Assembly: GCF_025548535.1 (NCBI RefSeq) | Contig: NZ_JAJLQW010000001.1 | Span: 1,054,001 to 1,118,000 of the forward strand | Direction: 5' to 3' | Length of the DNA stretch: 64,000 nucleotides | From: Undibacterium sp. Jales W-56 | GTDB lineage: Bacteria > Pseudomonadota > Gammaproteobacteria > Burkholderiales > Burkholderiaceae_D | Shown: positions 9,154-20,360 of the stretch, one piece after another | Layout: every line of letters begins with the position of its first letter | Position numbering within the stretch: the stretch's first letter is position 1 | Notes under the pieces: model-generated | What the model was told of the DNA's origin: nothing | Seen by the model: the letters and a program-made list of their open reading frames with translations, nothing else | Databases searched by the model: none | Made by a program: the position numbers and the translations under genes

Positions 9154-10017
9154 ATGAATACAATGAAATCCCAGTCACCACAAAAACTAGGCCGACTTAT
9201 CGCGCTCGGTTGGATGTTATTTGCCGCCGTTCAAACTTCCAGTCTGATGGCGGCTGAAACAGACCAGCCCTTGGAAAAAGCAATCAGCGGAAGCTGGCGT
9301 TCCGACGAGAACCGAGCCCGCGATCAATTTCGTCATCCTAAGCAAACGCTGGAATTTTTCGGCGTAAGAGCCGATGCGCGAGTTATCGAAATTACGCCGG
9401 GCGGTGCAGCCTGGTATGCTGAAATTCTCGCTCCATTGTTAAAAGAGCGCGGCCAGTATATCGCTGCGAATGCAAGTAGCAACAAGGCATCAACGGGAGC
9501 TATCGCTTATTACAATAAGATTAAAGCTGCGCAGGAAAAGAAATTTGCAGCCGATCCAGAACGCTATAGCAAAGTGCAGGTTATCAACTTCGATCCTGCT
9601 GCACCGCAGCTGGGAGCCGCAAACTCCGCCGACTTTGTGCTGACCTTCCGTAATGTTCACAATTGGGTTGCCGGCCACAGTGAGGCGAACATGTTCAAAG
9701 CCATATTTGATGTCCTCAAACCGGGCGGTGTGTTGGGCGTCATCGATCATCGCGCCAAAGCAGGTAAAAACCTGGATATGCAGCTTATAGACTCAGGTTA
9801 TTTGCCGGAAGATTATGTGATTAGCCTGGCGCAGCAGGCTGGATTTACATTGCTGGCAAAAAGTGAAATCAACGCCAATCCTAAAGATACCCGCGACTAT
9901 CCAAAAGGCGTCTGGACTTTGCCGCCGACTTATGCCGAGGGGGCAAAGGATAGAGAAAAATATGCAGCGATAGGAGAAAGCGACCGCTTTACTTTGCGAT
10001 TCGTGAAGCCGGACTGA
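9154..10017 (+). CDS. Exported SAM-methyltransferase-like protein
   Basis: 287 residues starting MNTMKSQSPQKLGRLIALGWMLFAAVQTSSLMAA, a clear signal peptide that ends near AAE; GGAG lies 7 nt before the ATG at 9154. The mature part has a Rossmann-type methyltransferase fold with motif I altered to VIEITPGGAAWYAEILAP, motif IV-like DFVLTFRNVHNWV and the later FDVLKPGGVLGVIDHR. It resembles the family of predicted methyltransferases in COG4798. An exported SAM-dependent enzyme is odd because SAM is cytoplasmic, so another activity or substrate is possible. It stands alone between the ihfA operon and the tRNA-Asn genes. Confidence 0.8.
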   Translation: MNTMKSQSPQKLGRLIALGWMLFAAVQTSSLMAAETDQPLEKAISGSWRSDENRARDQFRHPKQTLEFFGVRADARVIEITPGGAAWYAEILAPLLKERGQYIAANASSNKASTGAIAYYNKIKAAQEKKFAADPERYSKVQVINFDPAAPQLGAANSADFVLTFRNVHNWVAGHSEANMFKAIFDVLKPGGVLGVIDHRAKAGKNLDMQLIDSGYLPEDYVISLAQQAGFTLLAKSEINANPKDTRDYPKGVWTLPPTYAEGAKDREKYAAIGESDRFTLRFVKPD

Positions 10018-10130
10018 TAAGCGCTGAGTGATTTGAGGTACCGGCAACAAGAGCAAGCACCTGTATTGCGATCTTTTTGTCGGATGTCAGACGCTTAAAG
10101 GACTTGCTGGGCTGATCTGCCGACACAAAG

Positions 10131-10163
10131 AAAAAGGCCTGATTAAAATTTAATCAGGCCTTT
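10131..10163 (-). terminator. Terminator of the tRNA-Asn pair
   Basis: A 15-bp palindromic stem (10133-10147 with 10149-10163) has a run of T on the minus strand beyond it (10131-10135). Its position just after the leftward-transcribed tRNA fits termination. Confidence 0.8.
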
Positions 10164-10169
10164 ATATCT

Positions 10170-10245
10170 TGGCTCCCCGACCTGGACTCGAACCAGGGAC
10201 CTGCGGATTAACAGTCCGTCGCTCTACCAACTGAGCTATCAGGGA
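10170..10245 (-). tRNA. tRNA-Asn (GTT), copy 1
   Basis: Reading the minus strand, TCCCTGA pairs with TCGGGGA (acceptor, one G-U), the anticodon loop is CTGTTAA with anticodon GTT, TTCGAGTC forms the T-loop, and CCA is encoded. It differs from copy 2 by one D-loop base (A to G on the plus strand in TACCAACTG versus TACCGACTG). Confidence 0.95.
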
Positions 10246-10306
10246 ATAGAAGAAATGATGATCTTCGTTAAACTTTTTACTTATACTGCGGGTACTTTGA
10301 ATTCTG

Positions 10307-10382
10307 TGGCTCCCCGACCTGGACTCGAACCAGGGACCTGCGGATTAACAGTCCGTCGCTCTACCGACTGAGCTATCAGGGA
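10307..10382 (-). tRNA. tRNA-Asn (GTT), copy 2
   Basis: A near-identical second copy lies 61 nt upstream of copy 1 in the direction of transcription, with the same acceptor, anticodon and encoded CCA. Both are probably processed from one transcript that ends at the palindrome at 10133-10163. Confidence 0.95.
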
Positions 10383-10460
10383 ACAGAGACAAAGATTATA
10401 TGCGCTTTTACCTGAGCTGTCAAAATTTTTCTATTGGCAAATGCCTGTTCAGCCCGCAGC

Positions 10461-10497
10461 AAATATGAAAACGGAGCCGTGTTCCGTTTTCATATTT
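10461..10497 (-). terminator. Terminator of the aminotransferase gene
   Basis: A 15-bp perfect stem (10461-10475 with 10483-10497) encloses a 7-nt loop. The A/T-rich outer arms give a T tract in either direction. It follows the aminotransferase stop by 15 nt and separates it from the tRNA-Asn genes. Confidence 0.85.
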
Positions 10498-10511
10498 TGA
10501 GCAATGACAAC

Positions 10512-11726
10512 TCAGAGTACCTTGGCAATCGCGTCGATCACCGCATCAATATTGCGGTTGTTGAGCGCGGCGACGCAGATGCGGCCAGTGTCAACCGCGT
10601 AGATGGAATTATTGTCGCGCAGTTTTTCTACTTGCTCTTTGGTCAGGCCAGAATAAGAGAACATGCCGCGCTGTTGCGTCACAAAGTCAAAATTGTGAGC
10701 AGGTGCTTTTGCTTTGAGTTTCGCAACAAATGCCGTGCGCATTTCACGGATGCGCACGCGCATGCCTGCCAGCTCTTCTTCCCACAATTGACGCAGTTCC
10801 GGCGTTGCCAGAACTGTGGCCACCACTTGGCCGCCGTGGATTGGCGGATTCGAGTAGTTGGTACGGATGACGCGCTTCAATTGCGACATGATGCGCGCAG
10901 CTTCTTCTGCACTCGAGGCTGCGATGCTCAGCGCACCGACGCGTTCGCCGTACAAAGAGAAGGATTTGGAGAAAGAGTTGGAGACAAATAGCGCACCACC
11001 GGCTTCAGCAAAGCGACGTACCACTTTGCCATCGGATTCAATGCCATCGCCAAAACCCTGGTAAGCCATATCCAGGAACGGTATCAGCTTGCGCTGGGTG
11101 ACTACCTCAATCACTTGCGTCCATTGCGCATCGTTCAGATCGGCGCCAGTCGGATTGTGGCAGCAAGCGTGTAACAACACGATAGAGCCTTCTGCCATGG
11201 TTGTGAGTGCGCCTAGCATGCCGTCAAAATTAACGCCTTTAGTGACCGCGTCGTAGTAAGGATAGGCATTGACCACGAAGCCTGCCGATTCAAACAGGGC
11301 GCGATGGTTTTCCCAGCTAGGATCGCTGATCCAAACCTGTGCGTCCGGTGCGAAGCGTTTCAGGAAATCCGCGCCGAGTTTCAATGCGCCGGTGCCGCCG
11401 ATGGCTTGCGCCGTGAGAGCACGTTTTTCTACGACAACCGCGCTATCTGCGCCGAATACCAGTTCTTGCACGGCTTTATCGTATGCGGCCAGACCTTCGA
11501 TCGGCAAATAAGTGCGCGGGGCAAATTTTTCCATCAGAATCGCTTCTGCTTTTTTGACGCACTCCAGCAGCGGTACTTTGCCGTTGTCATCGTAGTAGAC
11601 GCCAACGCCGAGATTCACTTTTGCCGGATTTTTGTCCGCATTAAAGCCTTCGGTGATGCCTAATATCGGGTCGCGTGGGGCCATTTCGATGGCGGAGAAC
11701 AGGGAGGAAGAAACAGGAGCGTTCAT
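10512..11726 (-). CDS. tyrB: Aromatic/aspartate aminotransferase
   Basis: A PLP enzyme of the class I AspC/TyrB group with 404 residues, the usual length. It transfers amino groups between aspartate, tyrosine or phenylalanine and 2-oxoglutarate. The PLP lysine is K254 in SNSFSKSFSLYGERVG. HACCHNPTGADL and IPFLDMAYQGFGDG also match the family, and the C-terminal GMFSYSGLTKEQV holds the region that contacts substrate. Aspartate versus aromatic preference cannot be read from sequence, so aspC is the alternative name. It is divergent from uvrB, with only a short shared promoter region. Confidence 0.88.
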   Translation of the reverse strand: MNAPVSSSLFSAIEMAPRDPILGITEGFNADKNPAKVNLGVGVYYDDNGKVPLLECVKKAEAILMEKFAPRTYLPIEGLAAYDKAVQELVFGADSAVVVEKRALTAQAIGGTGALKLGADFLKRFAPDAQVWISDPSWENHRALFESAGFVVNAYPYYDAVTKGVNFDGMLGALTTMAEGSIVLLHACCHNPTGADLNDAQWTQVIEVVTQRKLIPFLDMAYQGFGDGIESDGKVVRRFAEAGGALFVSNSFSKSFSLYGERVGALSIAASSAEEAARIMSQLKRVIRTNYSNPPIHGGQVVATVLATPELRQLWEEELAGMRVRIREMRTAFVAKLKAKAPAHNFDFVTQQRGMFSYSGLTKEQVEKLRDNNSIYAVDTGRICVAALNNRNIDAVIDAIAKVL

Positions 11727-11778
11727 CGTGATAATATGAAAAATTAGCCGTCAATTTTCTGACAGTGAGGTTGGAATA

Positions 11779-13965
11779 ATGCCAATTGGTAACAATCTGG
11801 TCATGCCTGAAATTTCAACTATCCATTCTAACAAAGGTAAGCGACTCATGGCTGTAGCATCGACAATTTCTGCTGAAAATAATAGCAACGCCGGTATTCT
11901 GGATGAGGCGAAGTTTGTGAGTTTTCCAGAATCGCCGTTTCAGTTATATCAACCATTTCCGCCTGCGGGCGACCAGCCGACTGCGATTGCCAAGCTGGTT
12001 GAAGGCATCGATGACGGTTTGTTTTTCCAGACCCTGCTCGGCGTGACAGGGTCTGGTAAGACCTACACGATGGCCAATGTGATTGCGCGCAGCGGCCGTC
12101 CAGCGATCATTTTTGCGCCGAATAAAACCCTGGCGGCGCAACTGTATAGCGAATTCCGCGAATTCTTTCCGCGTAATGCAGTGGAGTATTTTGTCAGTTA
12201 CTACGATTACTACCAGCCGGAGGCTTACGTGCCGCAGCGCGATCTGTTTATCGAGAAAGATTCCGCCATCAATGAGCATATCGAGCAGATGCGTCTGTCC
12301 TGCACCAAATCATTGATGGAGCGGCGCGATGTCGTCATCGTGGCGACGGTGTCGGCGATTTACGGTATCGGTAACCCGAACGAATATCACAAGATGATCC
12401 TGACCCTGCGCGCCAAGGACAAGATCAGCCAGCGCGAGGTCATTGCACGCCTGATCCAGATGCAATACACGCGTAATGAAATCGACTTTGGCCGCGGCAC
12501 TTTCCGCGTGCGCGGCGACACCATCGACATCTTCCCGGCAGAACATGCCGAGCTCGCGGTGCGGGTCGACATGTTCGATGATGAAATCGACAACCTGCAA
12601 TTGTTCGATCCGCTCACCGGTCGTGTGAAACAAAAAATCCCTCGCTTCACGGTATACCCCGGTTCGCATTACGTGACCCCACGTGAGACCGTATTGCGGG
12701 CGGTCGAGACGATTAAAGAAGAGCTGCGGGAGCGGCTTGAGTTCTTCCGTAAAGAAAATAAGCTGATCGAAGAGCAGCGTATCGAGCAGCGCACCCGCTT
12801 CGATCTGGAAATGATGGCGGAGATCGGTTTTACCAAAGGAATTGAAAATTATTCGCGCCATCTGAGCGGTGCCAAGCCCGGCGATCCGCCGCCGACGCTG
12901 GTCGATTATCTGCCCGCCGATGCGCTGATGTTTTTGGACGAATCGCATGTGCTGACCGGACAATTAAACGGCATGTACAACGGCGACAGGGCGCGTAAAA
13001 CCAATCTGGTCGATTACGGCTTCCGCCTGCCATCGGCACTGGACAACCGCCCGCTCAAGTTTGCCGAATTCGAGAGCAAGATGCGCCAGACCGTCTTCGT
13101 ATCCGCCACGCCGGCTGAATACGAAAAGCAGCACGCGGATCAAGTCGTCGAACAGGTCGTGCGGCCAACCGGCTTGGTCGATCCCATGATAGAAGTGCGC
13201 CCCGCCTTGACCCAGGTCGATGATCTGATGAACGAGATCACGCTGCGCGTCAGCAAAAATGAACGTGTTTTGGTCACGACGCTGACCAAACGCATGTCGG
13301 AACAACTGACCGAATTTTTGAGCGATAACGGTATCAAAGTCCGTTATCTGCACAGCGATATCGACACGGTAGAGCGGGTTGAGATCATCCGCGATTTACG
13401 TCTCGGTACCTTCGATGTACTGGTTGGCATTAACTTGCTGCGCGAAGGTCTGGATATTCCAGAAGTCTCGCTGGTGGCGATCCTGGATGCCGATAAAGAA
13501 GGCTTCTTGCGTTCAGAACGCAGCCTGATCCAGACCATCGGCCGCTCCGCCCGTAACCTGAACGGCATGGCGATACTGTACGGCGATAAAATCACCGACT
13601 CGATGCGGCGCGCCATCGACGAAACAGAACGCCGCCGCACCAAGCAGGTTGCGTTCAACCTGGCGAATAACATCACGCCGGTCGGCATCAAAAAACACAT
13701 CAAAGAATTGATCGACGGCGTCTACAATCCGCAAGAAGCCAGGCAAGAACTGGAAATAGCGCAAGAACATGCGCGCTACGAAGTCATGAGCGAAAAACAA
13801 ATCAGCCGCGAAATCAAGCGCCTCGAAAAACTCATGCTCGACCATGCCAAAAATCTAGAGTTCGAAAAAGCTGCCCAAGTCCGCGATCAGTTATCGCATG
13901 TCAAGGAACTGGTCTTTGGCGCGGGCGGCAGTGATAATGTGCTGACGCTGAATGTTAAAAATTGA
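11779..13965 (+). CDS. uvrB: UvrABC excision nuclease subunit B
   Basis: Damage-verifying helicase-like subunit of nucleotide excision repair. Motifs run in order: [15 protein letters not shown], Walker [11 protein letters not shown], the beta-hairpin region [26 protein letters not shown] (DEAD-box equivalent), [14 protein letters not shown], and [42 protein letters not shown]. The C-terminal UVR motif ([31 protein letters not shown]) binds UvrC. At 728 residues from the first ATG it is longer than usual. The ATG at 11848 would give 705 residues and leave a 121-nt promoter region, and is an equally good start. Confidence 0.95.
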   Translation: MPIGNNLVMPEISTIHSNKGKRLMAVASTISAENNSNAGILDEAKFVSFPESPFQLYQPFPPAGDQPTAIAKLVEGIDDGLFFQTLLGVTGSGKTYTMANVIARSGRPAIIFAPNKTLAAQLYSEFREFFPRNAVEYFVSYYDYYQPEAYVPQRDLFIEKDSAINEHIEQMRLSCTKSLMERRDVVIVATVSAIYGIGNPNEYHKMILTLRAKDKISQREVIARLIQMQYTRNEIDFGRGTFRVRGDTIDIFPAEHAELAVRVDMFDDEIDNLQLFDPLTGRVKQKIPRFTVYPGSHYVTPRETVLRAVETIKEELRERLEFFRKENKLIEEQRIEQRTRFDLEMMAEIGFTKGIENYSRHLSGAKPGDPPPTLVDYLPADALMFLDESHVLTGQLNGMYNGDRARKTNLVDYGFRLPSALDNRPLKFAEFESKMRQTVFVSATPAEYEKQHADQVVEQVVRPTGLVDPMIEVRPALTQVDDLMNEITLRVSKNERVLVTTLTKRMSEQLTEFLSDNGIKVRYLHSDIDTVERVEIIRDLRLGTFDVLVGINLLREGLDIPEVSLVAILDADKEGFLRSERSLIQTIGRSARNLNGMAILYGDKITDSMRRAIDETERRRTKQVAFNLANNITPVGIKKHIKELIDGVYNPQEARQELEIAQEHARYEVMSEKQISREIKRLEKLMLDHAKNLEFEKAAQVRDQLSHVKELVFGAGGSDNVLTLNVKN

Positions 13966-13974
13966 AATAGATTT

Positions 13975-14032
13975 CGCAGTGTTTATGCGGCTTGCAGGCC
14001 AAAAAACCTCTGAAAGCCGCATAGATATTGCG
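13975..14032. repeat. 58-nt palindromic repeat, copy 1
   Basis: A two-stem hairpin. The outer stem pairs 13975-13983 with 14024-14032 (three G-U pairs); the inner stem ATGCGGCTT pairs perfectly with AAGCCGCAT. Copies at 26654-26711 and 49112-49169 have exactly the same length and the same core. Here it lies between the convergent ends of uvrB and the J-domain operon, where it could also act as a bidirectional terminator. Confidence 0.8.
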
Positions 14033-14061
14033 GAATGTAATTTGATAATCCAAAAATCAAT

Positions 14062-15273
14062 TTATTTCTTCGGCTTCTCGATATCGCAATGCTTGTCCAG
14101 AAAGCGTAGCGCACCGCTGAAGGTGTTGTCCCAGTCGTCGAGCAGGTAGGCGTCGGCTTCTTGTACGAAATCGTCCCATTCTTCTAACAGGCTTTCCTGC
14201 TTTTCATGCGGAGCGGCGCTGTTGATGAACGCGATGGCGAGTTCCGGGTGGAAGCCGTCTTTGCGGATTTTTTTGACCAGGGTTTTGGCGTTGGCTTCGG
14301 TGATCACGGTCTTCGGTGTGGCGCCTGCAGCGATGCAGAAAAACAGGGTAAGCAGGGCGTAGACGTCGGTCTTGCCTTTGGTCAGTTTGGTCCATTCTTT
14401 AGAAACCAGCGCATCGTATTCGGCGCTGTCTTCCATCTCGTAATCGCGGATGAAATAGCGATCCTTGAGTTCAAATACCACGGTATCCAGGGGCAGATCC
14501 GGATTCAGGATTTTAGGTAAATCATGTGCATGAATTTCTTGCGCAATCCGCTCGGCAATCGCTTGATAATCGGCTGGTATTGCATCGAGAGTATTCTTGC
14601 TCCGTTTAGTGACCTTGCCTTTTTTACGCACGGCATCGACCAGTTTGGCGAACTCAACTTGATTGACTAAAGTTTCGTCGGATTTTCCCAAGATGCGTAG
14701 CAGCATGGCGGTGCGGATTACTGAGCCGGCATCGGCATCTTGCTCTTGCAGCGAGGAGCGCGAGACGTCTAATTGTTCGCCGAACCAGTATGCCGCCGCA
14801 ATTTCAATCGCATTGGCCTGGCGTTGGGCGAGTACCTTCAGGTAATCGGTGTCGCCTTCTTTGCGTGACCAGATATCCAGAAAATCTTCGACACGGCCTT
14901 TTTCTTCCCTGCCGAGCAAAGCGTATTCAGGCAGGGAGAACAAGGCTTTGAGCAAGCCGGAGCCGCCGCGTGACAGTGTCAAAAAGGTATTGTCGCTGAT
15001 CATTTTTGCGGCCAGGCCGAGATCGCCTTGGGTGCTTTGCCTGAGATACAGACTGACCAGATTGACGATGCGTTTTTGCGCCATATCGATTTCTGGCCGC
15101 AGGTATTTACTGCCAAAGGCTTCGGCGATTTGCACCATGCCTTTGGGTGCTTCATTTTCGATTGCGCTGATTTTGGCGGGCGTGATGATGCCTTGTTGCA
15201 CGCCGTAGCGCAGTGCACTTTCAAAAAAAGGGCGATTGTCTAAGGTGGCGACTTGGAATGAGCTGTCTGACAT
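14062..15273 (-). CDS. Unrecognised helical protein, end of J-domain operon
   Basis: I do not recognise this 403-residue protein. It is rich in helices, charged, without signal peptide or membrane segments, and ends in a lysine-rich tail (CDIEKPKK). Cys is nearly absent. Visible landmarks are PFFESALRYGVQQGIITPAKI near the start and GFHPELAIAFINSAAPHEKQESLLEEWDDFVQEADAYLLDDWDNTF near the end. The start is taken as the ATG at 15273 (MSDSSFQVATLDNRP). The frame is open upstream to 15384, but that part overlaps the preceding gene and has unlike composition. It is the last gene of a four-gene minus-strand operon headed by a J-domain protein, which suggests a role tied to Hsp70. Confidence 0.8.
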   Translation of the reverse strand: MSDSSFQVATLDNRPFFESALRYGVQQGIITPAKISAIENEAPKGMVQIAEAFGSKYLRPEIDMAQKRIVNLVSLYLRQSTQGDLGLAAKMISDNTFLTLSRGGSGLLKALFSLPEYALLGREEKGRVEDFLDIWSRKEGDTDYLKVLAQRQANAIEIAAAYWFGEQLDVSRSSLQEQDADAGSVIRTAMLLRILGKSDETLVNQVEFAKLVDAVRKKGKVTKRSKNTLDAIPADYQAIAERIAQEIHAHDLPKILNPDLPLDTVVFELKDRYFIRDYEMEDSAEYDALVSKEWTKLTKGKTDVYALLTLFFCIAAGATPKTVITEANAKTLVKKIRKDGFHPELAIAFINSAAPHEKQESLLEEWDDFVQEADAYLLDDWDNTFSGALRFLDKHCDIEKPKK

Positions 15274-15310
15274 AGGATTCTGTGGGGTCAACATTGGCAG
15301 GCTGGCTTCA

Positions 15311-16075
15311 TTACAGCGCAGACTCTTCATCATCCTTGTCGTCGCCATCGTCATTATTCGGCTTGTCGTGCTCATCTTCTTCATCGTCTTCCGCCAATTC
15401 GGCCGCGGCGGATTGCAGGCTGGCTTTGTAACGGGCGCGCAGCTTCATCATCACTTCACGGAAAATTTCAGGCAGTTCGTAGCGCAGCAGATAGGTGACT
15501 TCCATCCAGTCGTGATCGACCAGATTCGCCATGTCGGACGAGGCGCCGCGCGGTTCTTCGTCGCGGCTGAGATTCATCAGGTCATCATCAATCGCCTGCA
15601 CCCTGGCATCGTCGCCGTAGTGGAACAGGTCGAATGTCGCATAGCGATAAAAATGCTCGACCATTTCCACCCGGTCGTACAGGTAATCGACCAGCGCATC
15701 GTAGCCGCCGTCGACCTCGGCAATCTCATACAGGAATTCTGCCGGATCGCCACCTTCGCGAAAGATCACGGAGTTGACCATGCTGCGCAATTGCTCATGC
15801 GTCTGGTCGCCATAGCGACGCTCCAGCACGACTGCCTGGGCGAATTGTTCCGGCGTCACCAGCAGGTTCACCAGCGATTCTTTCGATGCATCGTATTCGC
15901 GGATAATCGCGAGTAAATCTTTGGCGGGGAATTCATCCAGCGCCGCGACCAGGGCTTTGTCACCCTCGGTTTCTGCCAGTGTGGCCAGTGCCGATTCGGC
16001 GCCGACGATGTCGCCGACTTTGACCAGGTTTTGTGCTTCAATCAGTGCCGGGTAGTGCATTTTTGTATTTTCCAT
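15311..16075 (-). CDS. Unrecognised acidic helical protein with Asp/Glu tail
   Basis: 254 residues, strongly acidic, cytoplasmic by appearance. About residues 1-220 look like helical pairs. A segment reading EFPAKDLLAIIREYDASKESLVNLLVTPEQF recalls the repeated LPxxDL...TPEQ pattern of DUF6178 proteins; this is a weak resemblance from memory, not a family call. The last 35 residues are an almost pure Asp/Glu tail (LAEDDEEDEHDK, then DDGDDKDDEES). The gene starts 5 nt after the stop of the gene before it, with AAGGA overlapping that gene's end, so the two are translated together. Confidence 0.8.
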   Translation of the reverse strand: MENTKMHYPALIEAQNLVKVGDIVGAESALATLAETEGDKALVAALDEFPAKDLLAIIREYDASKESLVNLLVTPEQFAQAVVLERRYGDQTHEQLRSMVNSVIFREGGDPAEFLYEIAEVDGGYDALVDYLYDRVEMVEHFYRYATFDLFHYGDDARVQAIDDDLMNLSRDEEPRGASSDMANLVDHDWMEVTYLLRYELPEIFREVMMKLRARYKASLQSAAAELAEDDEEDEHDKPNNDDGDDKDDEESAL

Positions 16076-16080
16076 CTTGC

Positions 16081-16659
16081 TTAATCCTTACGGTCAAAAC
16101 CTTGTTCTGCTAAAAAGTCTGCGCCAGCTTCTTCGAGGTCGTAGCCATCTTCGCTGTCGCCGTCGTCCATATCGTTGCGCACACCGTGCACATCATGTAC
16201 GCCATCGTCTTCCTGCCCGGACTCTTCATCCTGATCGTCGTCCGCCACTGAGGGGCTGTTGGCGCGTGACAGTTTACTTTTATTCAGATATTCGAGTGCG
16301 GCAGCGATCACCATGAATTGTTCGCCGTCGGCATGTTGCAGCACAATTTTGCTCAAGCTCTCGGCCCACGGCTCCAGCCGCAGATGCTTGGACAGCTCGG
16401 GCCACGGCGTCAGTTGGTTCAATGGCCTGGAGAGCAGCAATTCAATTTTTAAAGGATTCAGATATTTGAATGCGTCGTGAAAAGCGACGGCAACCATTTC
16501 GGGATTGCTTTTCATCATCGACAGCAAAAACGGTACTTGTTCGCGTTTTTCTTTCAGACGATGCCGCAAGATATCCTTGCCTTCGGAGTCGCTGGTTAAA
16601 TCTTCCAGTTCTGAGTCGTACACCGACTGGAGTTCTTGAAAATACTGGGAAAGTTTCAC
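16081..16659 (-). CDS. Unrecognised acidic protein overlapping the J-domain gene
   Basis: 192 residues from a GTG at 16659, with AGGAG 8 nt upstream. The start codon overlaps the TGA of the J-domain gene by 4 nt (GTGA), which points to coupled translation. Residues 1-125 appear helical (MKLSQYFQELQSVYDSELEDL; REQVPFLLSMMKSNPEMVAVAFHDAFKYLNP). From about 138 on it is acidic and low in complexity (DDDQDEESGQEDDG, DMDDGDSEDGYDLEE), ending in ADFLAEQGFDRKD. I do not recognise the family. It could be a dedicated partner or client adaptor of the J-domain protein. Confidence 0.8.
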   Translation of the reverse strand: MKLSQYFQELQSVYDSELEDLTSDSEGKDILRHRLKEKREQVPFLLSMMKSNPEMVAVAFHDAFKYLNPLKIELLLSRPLNQLTPWPELSKHLRLEPWAESLSKIVLQHADGEQFMVIAAALEYLNKSKLSRANSPSVADDDQDEESGQEDDGVHDVHGVRNDMDDGDSEDGYDLEEAGADFLAEQGFDRKD

Positions 16660-16934
16660 TGCAATACTCCTGATAAATAATTTTTCCAGATCTCGCTGGC
16701 GGTCTCCAGCGGATCGTCGAGCAAATTACGGCGACGGTTTTCATCGTAAGCGGCACGCGCTGCTTCATCGGATAAAACGTCGTAGGCTTCTTTGCAATCG
16801 TGGAATTTTTGTGGCGCCAGGGCAGAGTTGTTGCGGTCCGGATGGAACTCAGCTGCCTTTTGACGGAAAGCTTTTTTTACCTCGGCTAGTGTCGCGGTGC
16901 TCGCGATCCCAAGAACAAAATAGTAATCTTTCAT
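16656..16934 (-). CDS. Minimal J-domain co-chaperone
   Basis: 92 residues starting MKDYYFVLGIASTATLAEVKKAFRQKAAEFHPDRN. It is a complete J-domain with the HPD motif at 31-33, followed by ...EAYDVLSDEAARAAYDENRRR and a 25-residue tail. The G/F region, zinc finger and C-terminal domains of DnaJ are all missing. J-domains stimulate the ATPase of an Hsp70 (DnaK type) and bring it to a client; specificity must come from elsewhere, plausibly from the three proteins encoded downstream. The start at 16934 is chosen because it places DYYxxLG at the very N-terminus; the frame extends upstream to 16994. It heads the operon. Confidence 0.92.
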   Translation of the reverse strand: MKDYYFVLGIASTATLAEVKKAFRQKAAEFHPDRNNSALAPQKFHDCKEAYDVLSDEAARAAYDENRRRNLLDDPLETASEIWKNYLSGVLQ

Positions 16935-17086
16935 GCAATCTCGTGTTGGGTGGGTGAATGTCGATGTGTCCCGCAGGACACCACAAATCACCACTGGTAA
17001 ATAACCCTACATCATACCATTTTTACTGTGCCAACCCTTTTTCAGCCGGGTTTCGGCTGAGAATACGCCTCGTGATTGGCCGGTAG

Positions 17087-17773
17087 TTAGTGGAGTTGGC
17101 CGCCGGTTTCTACGATATCGGTCTTGACGTCGATTGCAGTTTGGATTGCGGTCTGTATGCCTTTGATCATGGCGTCTAAGGGTATGCTGGGTGTGCCCGG
17201 GTAAGCAGAAACCTGTTCGGGCAGGTAAGGAAGGTGAACGAAGCCGCCGCGTACCGGTGGCCGTGTTCTGGCGTTGCGATTTTTCTGCGCGATGATATGC
17301 ATCAATCCGAAAAAAACATGGTTGCAGACAAAGGTGCCTGCGGTGTTGGAGACGGCTGCCGCAATGCCTGCGCCGCTGATCTGACGGACGATGGCCTTGA
17401 TCGGCAGGCTGGAAAAATAAGCGGCAGGTGCTTTTGCAATGATAGCCTGGTCAATCGGCTGCTGATCCGCGTTATCCGGAATTCGGGCGTCATCCAGATT
17501 AATCGCTATTCGTTCCAGCGAGATATCCGTTCTGCCGCCAGCTTGTCCAAGGCAAATGATGAGCGAGGGCTTGATGTCATCCATCGCTTGCTGCAGGCTG
17601 TTGATGGCCTCGTGAAATACGCAGGGCAGTTGGCGCGCCACGACGGTAGCGTCACCGTATTGCCAGCCGTCCAGCGCCTTGGCGACTTCCCAGGATGGAT
17701 TGATGGCCTGATCCTCGAATGGGTCGAATCCGGTCACTAAGACAGGTATTGGGAGGGCTTTGCTCTTGTCCAT
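17087..17773 (-). CDS. pcp: Pyroglutamyl-peptidase I
   Basis: A C15 cysteine peptidase of 228 residues that removes N-terminal pyroglutamate from peptides. It opens with VLVTGFDPFEDQAINPSWEVAKALDG, the family signature. The catalytic Glu region is RIAINLDDARIPDN, the Cys lies in SNTAGTFVCNHVFFGLMH, and the catalytic His in RGGFVHLPYLPEQ. It lies downstream of the OPT peptide transporter on the same strand, separated by a terminator, so a link to peptide use is plausible but not operonic. Confidence 0.93.
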   Translation of the reverse strand: MDKSKALPIPVLVTGFDPFEDQAINPSWEVAKALDGWQYGDATVVARQLPCVFHEAINSLQQAMDDIKPSLIICLGQAGGRTDISLERIAINLDDARIPDNADQQPIDQAIIAKAPAAYFSSLPIKAIVRQISGAGIAAAVSNTAGTFVCNHVFFGLMHIIAQKNRNARTRPPVRGGFVHLPYLPEQVSAYPGTPSIPLDAMIKGIQTAIQTAIDVKTDIVETGGQLH

Positions 17774-17821
17774 GGAGATTTTCTTGTAAGTTGCACTGAT
17801 AAAGCTGATGCCAAAACAAAC

Positions 17822-17855
17822 AAAAAGAGCTTAAACGCAGTCAACGTTTAAGCTC
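17822..17855 (-). terminator. Terminator of the OPT transporter gene
   Basis: An 11-bp perfect stem (17827-17837 with 17845-17855) around a 7-nt loop. On the minus strand it is followed by TTTTTG. It lies 62 nt after the stop of the OPT gene. Confidence 0.85.
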
Positions 17856-17916
17856 CTTTGATCCAATCACTGCTTATTTGCCTAACTGGCTAGGTCTGTA
17901 GATCCAGTAATCCAGT

Positions 17917-20184
<2,268 letters not shown>

Positions 20185-20360
20185 TTGTTGTACCTTGTGT
20201 TTAGTCAAAAGTAAGCTGGCAGGCATTGTGTGCCGCAGGCATGAGTAGTCAGTAACAGTCTGTTTGCTTATTGCCATAGACTATTTGCTAATCGGGCATT
20301 ATGCGGTGAATTGCTCGCGCTGCGCAAGGGCGTAGCGGCTTACAGGGCATAGACCGGGAT

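Noticed and set aside
10170-10382. The two tRNA-Asn genes as an integration site duplicate
   Set aside because: Only 61 nt lie between them, with no integrase or phage gene; a simple tandem tRNA duplication explains them.
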